DNA of 64,000 nucleotides from Rotaria macrura (taxonomy: Eukaryota; Rotifera; Eurotatoria; Philodinida; Philodinidae): NCBI GenBank assembly GCA_900239685.1, contig OENT01000931.1, positions 1 to 64,000 on the forward strand, read 5' to 3'. How positions within the stretch are numbered: the first letter of the stretch is position 1; each line of letters opens with the position of its first letter. The translations under genes and the position numbers were made by a program. Below the pieces are notes generated by a model. It saw only the letters and a program-made list of their open reading frames with translations, had not been told where the DNA came from and searched no databases. Shown piece after piece: positions 54,819-64,000 of the stretch.

Positions 54819-57304
54819 TATTGAAAAAGGTTTTAATTTCAATATCAATCAAATGCCACCTTCATATACAGTTGTTGATAACGGATTAGAAAAAAACTAA
54901 TGTGAAAAAAATTCGAAATGGAACACATAAAACTTAATTTTTCTAAAGCGAGTGACTTTTCCGATTGTTTACAGCTTCGCGGTTTTTCAAATTTTCTCGA
55001 TTAGAACGTTCTCCAAAACAAATTAAAACATACGTTTTCGTGATCAGCACACCGAACTCTAGTACATGATGCACAAATAATTTCTTCAGAAAATATGCTG
55101 TATTGTGCATCGAAATATGGGTCGATTTCGCAGAACGAAATATTGAAGTAAAGTCTCTCGAAAAAAATCATCGAATAAAAAATGTCGAAACAACTCGATG
55201 CAGCTTTCCTAGACTAGAACGATCATTTTTTTTATTCAATACGAAAGAAAAAGAGCGACAAACGTTGATCAGCAATTATTTGTTCCGAGAAGCGAAAGAT
55301 TCTTTGACAAGTGACATAAAGAATGTCACTATTTCTCAAGATTTCTTTATGCTTTCTGTTTCAACATCTGGTGTTTGTTAATGGCACGTTATAAACTCTC
55401 AACATTTTTATGCAATTGAAATTTGTTTTTCTTCTATGTAAACTGCTCCGAGATTTTTTTGGCACATTTTTCTTCGATACTTCTCCCTTCTGTATAAGCT
55501 GATCCGACATTTTTTTACATTTTATTCTTCTGCATTTGTTCGTTCTGCCAAATAAATACTAGTCAACATCGTTTGCATCTTACCCTTCATCTGTTACTGC
55601 TGACTGTCACACTGAAAAAATAATGAGGCATGCATACACCTAAGTAAAATGTGGTGCAAGCTTTATCAAGCATATCACGATCATTGGAGTGTCTGTTGCT
55701 TCGGTGTGTGTCAAATGTGTATATAATGAGAAACGAAAAAATCGATGCGTGTGAAAGACACGTTGAATAGCAACACGGTAGAAAATGTTGATACGTTTTA
55801 ATAACGATAATGACTGTTTATTGCCATCGAATTTCTTGGCAGTTTCCATTTATTTTCTCTATTTTTTTTATATGACAGAAGTTCCATCATTCCTTAATTT
55901 AGTTATTCTGTTTCTTATCAAAAAAGAGAGTAGTGACATGCCTAATATTTTATGAAAGAATGATAGAATATTTCATCTCGACCAAAGTCTATAATTCTAT
56001 CTGATGCATTGCCGATCGCATTTAAAATGTTAGTCTTTCGATATTATCGACTATTAAGTTTAGTAATCGTGCGAAAATCGGGTAATAAGTAGTCATATAA
56101 ACAGCTTTTACTTTCCTTCTGATGTATTAGTATCCATGATGGTGGTTCAGCAGGTATATTTTCAGGTTGCTTATACTATTGAAACGGAACTATAACAGAT
56201 TAGTCAACGACTCTTTCTCTCTATTCTACAAACCACAAAAGAATTCTCAAAATTCTTTTCTCTTAGCTCTATCACAGACTATAGTAAATATTGAAATGTT
56301 TCTCATTTACGATTTAAGTGTCTACAACGAGTTTCATTACGGTGAGATTGCGACACAACTAAGGCGTTGTTGCGATCACCCTGTGACCCGTAATTGTGAA
56401 AAATTACGATATAATTACGTGCGATTCCTATAGAAAAATTGTAGCTTCGCATTATTACAGTTAAAGATATTGTGTAGTTACGCACCAATGTGTCGTATTT
56501 TTGCGGTATAGTAACCTGCACTATGTTCGCAGTTACAACTTTATCCTGTGATAGAAGCTGGCGGATATCATACCAGTGAAGCGTTCATTTTATCAATCTT
56601 TTTATTTTGAATTATCCGAAAAGATTACAATGACAGCACGAAAAATGCTGAACAGCTGGAAGAAATAAAAAAAAGAAACAAAAATGTCAACTAGAAAAAA
56701 ACAAATGAGCGGAGAATTCCAAATAAAACAACAGAGATTAAACACTGATAGACCAGAAAGTAGAAATACAGAGAACATATTCAAAAATGATCAAGTGTAC
56801 AAACCTAAATATAGAAAATAAGATGTAACATTTACAAAAATAGAAAATGTTAAAAAATTATCCCGTGAATACGATAAAAAATGGAACATCTAGAAAGAAA
56901 ATTAAAAATACAGCAAAAAGTGAAAATTAGTGACCCCCGAGCAACATCAATCGACAAACAAAACAAACGGTTAAAGTTCTTTTCCCTTCTGTAGCAGCTG
57001 ATTTATTTGTATATAAATACGACTTAACAGGATTAAAAGTGAATAATAAACACAACACAGCTTTCAAAGGGGTAATCATCCTCTATTCCATATGGTCAGA
57101 CCATCTGCTACTCAGTAATTTCAATCCACTATACCGCAACAAAATATCCAGTTGAAATAAGCCATCCTCAAAACTAATTCTCTTGTTTACAAACAATGAA
57201 CAAGCCATCACATAAAACGTACTCCAACCAAATAAGCAAGGTCGAAATCTGGATAGTTGTATACTTACCACACCCCACCCAAACGTATTTTCGGTTTACG
57301 TAAC
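54819..57304. other. Interval without supported genes; contains one GTTACG repeat copy
   Basis: AT-rich and non-coding as far as I can see. A 92-codon + frame at 55103-55381 is charged but matches nothing I know. The segment at about 56335-56515 is a copy of the GTTACG-rich repeat listed at 58070. Confidence 0.35.
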
Positions 57305-58020
57305 TAATGTCGAAACTACTAATGTCGAAAGTAAAAATGTCGAAAAGGGAAAACGCCGAAAGGACAACGCTGAAAAGGCTTGACTTTTCAGAATTTTCCC
57401 AGTAATATAATGAAAAGAATTGTTTGAAACATGAAGAAGGAAGATGCTGCCAAAAGGAAATTGTTGTGAGGGTTCATGTCCTTGTTGTTCAACTTATCGG
57501 ATAACTTCATTGTCCGATCGTGCGTCAGAAAATAATTCTCGCCAGTCACGAGGGGTGAAAAGAATCACAGAAAAGAAATTGTATCGAAGATTGATAAGGA
57601 GCTCGAGCGTGAACATGATAAGTATGGGTACTGTTATTGAAGTGTCTAATACTACCGCTGCCAATTTATCGTTCATTAAATCAAGCAAAGGTCAATCGCT
57701 GTTAGTTATGAACGATTATGTGTACAAGTGCAACAAGAAATCAGCCAAAAGAAAGTACTGGGTTTGCATATTTAGTGGTTGTTTAATGTACGCCCACACC
57801 ACTTTGGACGATGTGCATATTGATGGTGGCCAAGAGGAACATGATCACTTTCCAAATCCTGATTTGATCGAAGCAAAACGAGTCACAGTGATAATGGCTC
57901 AATGGTCAAGCGGCGAATTAAAGAAAAACAGTCATTTCTCATTTTATTGAAATTATTCTTCTTGCGACTAATGTAACCTTCGATATTTTAGTCTTTCGAC
58001 ATTTTTACTTTTCGACCAAA
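57305..58020 (+). mobile_element. TIR element carrying a FLYWCH zinc-finger ORF
   Basis: The ends carry inverted GTCGAAAGTAAAAATGTCG-type repeats (left about 57312-57345, right about 57994-58018) around a single + frame. FLYWCH domains are common in Mutator-like transposons, so this is probably a non-autonomous derivative that lost its transposase. Exact ends and target duplication not determined. Confidence 0.55.
57444..57950 (+). CDS. FLYWCH-type zinc-finger protein, element-borne
   Basis: 168-residue frame from an ATG at 57444. Residues about 70-137 fit the FLYWCH pattern: SFIKSSKGQSLLVMNDYVYKC, then KRKYWVC with the core Trp and Cys, GCLMYAHTT, and the C-terminal His pair in EEHDHFPNP. 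All four Cys/His zinc ligands appear present. The domain binds DNA in host proteins and in transposases. The N-terminal 65 residues are basic and unlike any domain I know. No transposase domain follows; the frame ends soon after the finger. It may be a domesticated or simply truncated transposon gene. Confidence 0.6.
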   Translation: MLPKGNCCEGSCPCCSTYRITSLSDRASENNSRQSRGVKRITEKKLYRRLIRSSSVNMISMGTVIEVSNTTAANLSFIKSSKGQSLLVMNDYVYKCNKKSAKRKYWVCIFSGCLMYAHTTLDDVHIDGGQEEHDHFPNPDLIEAKRVTVIMAQWSSGELKKNSHFSFY

Positions 58021-58069
58021 GTTGGCATCACCGTATTTTGCTTACCTATGATCAGTACCCATGTGTTTC

Positions 58070-58265
58070 ATTACGATGAAACTGCGGCGCAGTTACGGCG
58101 TAGCTGCGATCGCACTGTGACCCGTAATTACGGAAAATTGCGACGTAGTTATGCGTAGTTACGATAAAAAAATCGCAGTTACGCGTAGTTACGGCGAAAA
58201 ATTCACAGTTACGCAAAAGTGCGTCACAGTTAATTGCAGTTATGCGCCACAGTTGCGTTGCATTA
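58070..58265 (+). repeat. GTTACG-rich dispersed repeat
   Basis: Made of variants of GCGTAGTTACG and GCAGTTACG. Related copies lie at about 56335-56515 (same orientation, sharing TGCGATC-CTGTGACCCGTAATT) and about 58866-59010 (CGTAGTTACG words with TTCACTACGATGAATGCGGCG). All contain short self-complementary TACG words. Non-coding. Confidence 0.65.
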
Positions 58266-58329
58266 CATACGAGAGATCACTTAGATTGAGTTATCATTTT
58301 AGTTGTATTATTATTGTGAGCTTAAAAAC

Positions 58330-58740
58330 TTGTTCCGTACAAAAAATAAAAAACTTAAAATTATAAAATTAAAATTTTTACAAAAAATTTAAAAAAAAAT
58401 TAATTTACAAAACTATAACTTGAAAAAAAAATTTTTATTCCAAAAATTAAGGAAAATAAATATTCAGAAAAATCAAAACATTAAAAGCTAAAAAATTTCA
58501 TAATTTACGAAATTACAATAAGTTTAAAAAACTTATGAATTTCTAAAATCATGGAAAATAAATATCTAGAAAAACCAAAAAACAATATCTACAAAAATTT
58601 TTTAAAAATTTAAAAAATAATGGAAAAATAATTTCTTAAAAAAAATGTTAAATAATTTAAGAAACAAAAAGTCAAAAATTGAACAACTAAAAACATTAAA
58701 AAAAAAATTAAATATGTATTCTACTGTTTAAAGTAAAATT
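58330..58740. repeat. A/T-only low-complexity tract
   Basis: Over 400 bases of nearly pure A and T, with AAAAATTTAAAAA and GAAAAATAA words. No gene. Possibly a decayed repeat spacer between two copies of the GTTACG repeat. Confidence 0.6.
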
Positions 58741-61458
58741 ATTTATGAACGAAAATGTGACGAGCACTGCTATTTATACTGATTTTCTGTGGCTAAGTAT
58801 TAGTGCTCGAGTGTGACCAATTATAAGTAAGGACGATTCCTTTATAATTGGTCAGTTACGTTTACAATGGATCGTACGATGCGATCACTACGACGTAGTT
58901 ACGTTGGTCTACGTCGCAGTAAGCGTAGTTTCTTATAGAGACCTTCACTACGATGAATGCGGCGTAGTTACGCATAATTGCGGCGTAAAATTGGCTCTGC
59001 GCGTAACAGCGGCGCAGTTGCAAAAAAAGAGGCGACATGGGTAGAATAAATATTCTTACGATGATCACTGTCCTGTGGTACATACCAATATTGTTACATG
59101 TTCTCATCCATACTGAAAGCTATAGATCTCAAAGTACATCAATTTTTAGTACTAAGTATATACAATAATTTGTCAAGGATTCAAAGCGTTTGCTCATGCA
59201 AAGCACGAGAGCGATGCATTTTAAATTTACTTCAGAGCTTGTGAGGCAACCTTTATCATATATTTTCTTGGTTCTAACCGTCAAAATTATTATCAAAAAG
59301 CAATATATATATATAACATACTTGATTATGTCAGATATTTACCTTGTCTAAACCTGAAAATTACCATCGTTAGATGGTAGATATCAGCTATTTATATTTT
59401 TTTAAGTTAATAGGGATCAGCAACAAAGCATGCATTAGGCATTAGAGGTAGGATCTGTTCGTATTATTTTGTAACGACATCGGATCGAAATGAGTAATAA
59501 CTTCTAACAAGCTGAAGAATGCACCCGAGTTAAAAATTTAGGCTTGCTGAGGTGTTGTTAGGCATGCTATCGGCTTAGTCAATAAATCACTTGGAAGATC
59601 AGTTAGAACCCAATGAAATTGTACAAACGTTTATAATGCCGGATATGTTATGCTACACCATATACTGGTAGGTTCTTGAAAGGTCTAATCACTGCATAAT
59701 ATTTCTAGAGGTTTTTTTAAATAGTTTTTAATGATATCCAGCACGATTACAAGATCTTTCTAAAATATGATAATAGAACTTTGCGTAAGATTTTCAAGAA
59801 TTTGGGTTTTCCTTAGGATTTTCTTCTGATATTAAATGAATATGAAGGATCAGAGGTAGAATTTTGTAAGACCAATTTATCGTATTATTTGTTCTGGAAC
59901 ACTTTGGAGTTTCTTGAAAAAATACTCGTCTAAAATATTGTATGAAAAGGTTTTCATTGTGTTAAAAAGGGGATCTATACTATATAGAATAGAAAGCTGT
60001 TAAAAATTTTATATTTTTAAAATGTCTTTTAATTTATAAAGCTTTTCAGGTGGAAAAGGCGGGAATTACAATGATAATTTTTAAGATCTTTCTTGTAATA
60101 GTAAACTCAAGTAGCTTAATCGTAAAGCTAAATCTCCAGCTGGACAATAATTGAACCCCATCAATCCGTATTATAAAACCTCCAATCTTCTTGTACTACA
60201 TTCAGGTTAGAGTTTCTGCAGTTTTATTTTAAATCTTATGGTGTTATTTCCGAAAACAATAAAACTCCGTTGAACGCCTATTTGAATCATTATGCAGCAA
60301 AAAGAAACGATGTGAGCATATAATGCTTTCTGGACTGATAGTTGATGTTTTTAGTATCAACAAAATAGACCTTACTCGATTAGATTTTTGAAAGTCTCTG
60401 AAGTGAAGTCCTCCGAGCATGAATGAATATATACCGATGAAATTTTGTATTAAAGAAAGTCCTAACAAATAGTTTTTCACACTTATAACCATTTTTCTAA
60501 ATTCAAATCATTGGACAGCTGTTTATTCTAAAATATATTTGTTTATTTATCTGGCATAGCCAGTTTCATTTGCGTTACACATCCTCAGGAGAATATTTTT
60601 TGAAACGAATCTAATCTATTCTGAACTTGATACCAAGGAAAAAACGCGAGATATCCGCATTGAAGAATTTAGGCGAAGTACGATGAAGTATCGATTATTA
60701 CCTCTTGCATTAGCCTCAGGATGGCGTTGTTTCAGATTCATTTCCGCTCAATTTCAGATACATTTACTTCAATTGAAATTTTTAATTTAATTTTTATGAC
60801 TATCCTTTATAACGGGTCATTCCTTTGTTCATTACTTTTTAGGCATCTGAAACCCACTTTTGAAATAATAATATTCTATTTTTAAATTCTTGTGCTGGTC
60901 TCGATTTTGAATGTTTGTTCAAAAAATATCTATTGAGATTTAGGACATACATCAATATTATTAACAAAACTTCTATGTGATTCTGCCTTTCTTTCATTCA
61001 ATTAATATACGACTGAAACTCATAATATCATCACGATGGTTTTTAAGAGTAATAGGGGGTTATGCTACAGTGTAAAGAAATATGTCCGAGAATACCAACA
61101 GTCTTGTTGTTACTATTTCAGTTTATTTAAACACCCAACGTATTACTATGTGAGTACAATATTGCGTTATTAGTGTGTCACCTGTGTATCTGTCCCCTTT
61201 TCTTTCTTTTCCACTTCCTTATATATGACCGAGGGTAGAGAGAGAAGAAGAGAAGAAGAGAGAATGGTGAGATGAAGAAGAGAAGAATGAGTAGGGCCAG
61301 TATGTGACTGTTGATGTTTACCTGGTACACTCGTCTAGACGGATGATGATCGGTCACTCTCGTTACCCTACTCTTTAGATGAAGAGTAATTAGACAGAAT
61401 GCCTTTGTTATCGGCACAAACAGTACCTCTGGTTTCAAGCTATCATCATAAGTGCATT
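58741..61458. other. Interval without supported genes
   Basis: Includes the third GTTACG repeat copy (about 58866-59010) and a purine-rich GAAGAGAGA microsatellite at about 61230-61290. Otherwise AT-rich, with no frame that I can support. Confidence 0.35.
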
Positions 61459-61814
61459 GGCCTTGTCTACACTAGAAAAGTTAATTCTGAATTAAGGCAC
61501 GTGATTGGTCGAAACGTTAATTCAGATTTAATACACCAATCGAGAAAGAACTTCATCAGCTCATTAGAATAATGAACGTGCCTCGATAAAGTCGCCTTTT
61601 ATCATCGATAGATAAATTTTTCCAACGTGATAAATAAACTATATAAAGACAGAGGTGACGATTTTTCGCGACCACGTGCTAGAATTGTTCATCTGACAAC
61701 ATCATAGTGGCCACTTCTCAGTTCTGATTGATGCATTACACTTGTAAACGTAGACGCACATACGTTTAATTCGAAATTAATGCCGCATTATTTTTCTAGT
61801 GTAGGCAAGGCCAT
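61459..61814. mobile_element. Short TIR element (MITE)
   Basis: 356 bp with 21-base terminal inverted repeats that differ at one position: GGCCTTGTCTACACTAGAAAA at the left and the complement of GGCCTTGCCTACACTAGAAAA at the right. ATT flanks both ends (61456-61458 and 61815-61817), a possible 3 bp target duplication. The interior has TTAATTCTGAATTAA and TTAATTCAGATTTAA words and no coding capacity. Confidence 0.75.
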
Positions 61815-62479
61815 TAATTTTACGAAACGACAAGACTAAAGCGAAAACCAATCAGATGTAAAACTCCTCCTTTCGCGAACATGTTGAGACATAATATAAT
61901 ATAAGAGGAATAAATAATAGTGGTGAGCTCGATTACAAATTCTTTAAGCTGATGAATTATTCCCTTGACTATACCGAGCATCATAATAGATAGTGTGAGT
62001 TTAAGCAACTCATTTAGCGTCAACATACGCACATACAAGAACGTGCCTTATTTTTAGACTTTTTGTACTTGGATCAAAATACTAAACCTGCTTCAGGGCC
62101 CGAATCCGAAATCATTATAATTCTTTTTTATCCGGGCTTCCATTAGGCAGACGTACGAGTGATTGAAAACTTCACTGCTGATAACGAAGATTTGTTTTTG
62201 TTCCTCCGTTCCCTGCTTTGATCGAAGTTTGTAATTAGTTTTCCGTGGTCGAGAAGCCCGAATCCGTTATGACATTTTTATGGGAGCCTACGTGAGTGAG
62301 CAGATGGACCAATCAAGCACGAGATACTTTATCGTTAAAGGAAGAGTTTTTGCAGAAAGACCTATAAACATTGGGTGAGCGTATATGAGAATTAGAGACC
62401 TGCAGCCCTGCCCTACCCTACCCTATACCGTACCCTAGGATAGGGTAGGACTAAGGTACGACCCTCGTAGGGTAGGGTA
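61815..62479. other. Interval without genes; palindromic CCCTA tract
   Basis: Non-coding. From about 62407 to 62478, CCCTACCCTACCCTAT words are mirrored by ATAGGGTAGG and GTAGGGTAGGG, forming an imperfect hairpin. AGCCCGAATCCG-type words occur twice (about 62100 and 62258). Confidence 0.45.
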
Positions 62480-63988
62480 CACTGAAAGAAAAAAAAAGTG
62501 CCACACGAAACCCTAAAGGGTTCCGATTTTCGCAACGAAATCGAAAACCTTTGAGGTTTCGTAAACATTAGGTTTCGTAAAAGGTCTTCATTTTTAATAG
62601 CCGATAGCGAGCCTTTCGTACTTGGAGTTCTTTATAATTCCCAATTCAACGTTGAATGCAAGTTTCCCCGAATACTATGCTCCATTGGGGAAGTATTTCT
62701 CCACCAGCAATCAAGGCTAAAAGCTCCTACTTTCTAAAAAAGAACCGGGTCCTGTGAAAACCGGCAGAAAAGTAAGAGCGAATCACTGTATCCTAAATAG
62801 AAACACATGATATCGTTGGAACATGGAAGCTATATTACGGCCAAAAACGTTCCCAAGTGTTTTCCAATGTTTTGTGCCGCTTCTTCCGGAAAGACACACC
62901 AACATGGTCGGAAATCACTAGAAAAAATCAGGAAAGTTTGTGGCCATGAGACTAATTCCACGTTCCAGCGACGTCATGTCTATTTTTACAGAATACCCCA
63001 ATTTTTGGGTCTTTTTTTCTGCTAGTTCCTCCAGGTTCAGGTGAGTGAAACGATCGACATGTGATGTTTGATCTAAATAGAAAAAGAACATTTCATCTTG
63101 TTGTAACTTCTGAAATCACACTCACCATTTTTCTTTGTTCATCTGACAACTGATCTAACTAGAAATGGAATATTTCATCAAGTAACGGGTAATGTTTCCG
63201 TTACCAGTTACCCAGTAACGGTATCGAAGCGATAGAATCAACGACTCTTCCAATTATCAGCAAAGCAAGTTTTCACGAAAAAAAACGAAATTCTAAGATG
63301 TTTGAGTAAAGCAAGTCTGGATCATGGAATCTGAATCTGATACAGGAATTTTTATTATTTTCATTTTCACTCTTGTTTTTGTAAAATCTATCTCTGAAGG
63401 AAGAAACAAGTTTCGTGAGAAAATAACAATATGAATGAAACACGTCAAATTTTCGTGGAAAAACGTTTTTCTCGAAAAATTTGAACTGGATATCGTGGAT
63501 TTATGGGTTTCACAAATGCATTCCCCGAGCCTGATATACTTTGGTCGAACTTTATAGAACTTCGTAGTTTGTCTCAAAACGTTTTTTGATGTTCATTAGA
63601 GGAGTGTTTCAACCCATTACTCCATTATCCAGTAACTCGTAGAGGCCCGTTACCATAAGCTCGTAACTGACATGTTACCAACTACTTGGAAACGTAACGA
63701 CTTGGTAATGGTTACTTCGTAACTGTAATTCTACACGAAGCATATTTAGAAAAGGTTTTGTATACGAAACTCAAAAGAGTTGTTGCCCAAGCCTGAAGGG
63801 TAACGCACTTTTAAAATTGATCAAGACGAAGCATATTTATATGTTAAATCTCTGGAAAGAATTTTACAAAACCCTGGATATTGCTAAACCTCTTACAGGT
63901 TTCGTATGATCCTACGGACACTTATTCAGTAAAGTAAAACTTGAAGAAACCTCAGAGGTTTCGTGTGACACCTTATTTGTTTTCAGCG
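62480..63988. repeat. Dispersed repeat B, copy 2
   Basis: Begins ACTGAAAGAAAAAAAAAGTGCCACACGAAACC-like sequence and ends with the inverted form (GGTTTCGTGTGACACC, then TTTTCAGCGTAC), so it has terminal inverted repeats of roughly 35 bases. From 62937 on it matches 36455-37566. Around 62739 it contains CTACTTTCTAAAAAAGAACCG, which resembles the end of MITE family A and may be an old remnant. Non-coding. It runs almost to the window edge. Confidence 0.7.
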
Positions 63989-64000
63989 TACGGATCCGAT

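Noticed and set aside
55103-55381. 92-codon charged + frame
   Set aside because: No recognisable motif, no splice signals in register, and no support from neighbours.
57444-57950. Complete Mutator-like transposase
   Set aside because: Only the FLYWCH finger is present. No DDE domain or SWIM motif follows before the inverted repeat.
61230-61290. CRISPR-like or tandem array in the GAAGAGAGA tract
   Set aside because: Simple purine microsatellite without spacers, in a eukaryotic genome.

Overview
This is eukaryotic nuclear DNA, AT-rich, with many short spliceosomal introns (about 54 to 140 bp in the genes I could splice by eye). The gene families point to an invertebrate, and most plausibly a bdelloid rotifer: NHL-repeat proteins, an arginine ADP-ribosyltransferase/TPR protein, PPC-like secreted domains, a bacterial-type GH36 alpha-galactosidase that now carries a spliced signal-peptide exon, and a wide mix of small transposons. 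The species call is inference; I made no database search.

0-27 kb is the gene-rich part. On the + strand are two paralogous two-exon genes coding for U-box / transmembrane / PPC-like proteins (2340-4677 and 11024-12304), with a secreted leucine-rich-repeat protein between them (8684-9729). On the - strand are the secreted GH36 alpha-galactosidase (16139-18566) and a six-blade NHL protein (19180-20145). A cysteine-rich exon (21839-22143, -), a phytanoyl-CoA-dioxygenase-like oxygenase (23937-24824, +) and a six-exon secreted Cu/Zn superoxide dismutase with a cysteine-rich tail (25526-26729, -) follow. Two weaker multi-exon candidates lie at 6340-7361 and 12436-12829.

27-46 kb is dominated by repeats. 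It holds foldback elements, an aspartic-protease relic, a pair of inverted repeats 2 kb apart that carry a hammerhead-like RNA core, long G/C homopolymers, a RING-H2 gene (34282-35058) and then a striking nest. An ART/TPR gene (remnants 37567-45935, -) is split by a 3.2 kb LINE with a 14 bp target duplication. The LINE is split by a gag-bearing LTR retrotransposon with target duplication GCTTC. The 5' LTR of that element is split by a 403 bp foldback MITE with target duplication TA. The 3' end of the host gene is also cut by a fourth, dispersed repeat.

47-52 kb carries one intact four-exon Na+/H+ exchanger of the SLC9C/SOS1 type with a cyclic-nucleotide-binding-like domain (47993-51571, -). 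52-64 kb holds no confident host gene: a palindrome around an assembly gap, a dead mariner element, a FLYWCH zinc-finger transposon fragment, three copies of a GTTACG-rich repeat, a TIR element, and a second copy of the dispersed repeat that truncates the ART/TPR gene. I see no operon-like organisation. The secreted enzymes and receptors look like independent genes.
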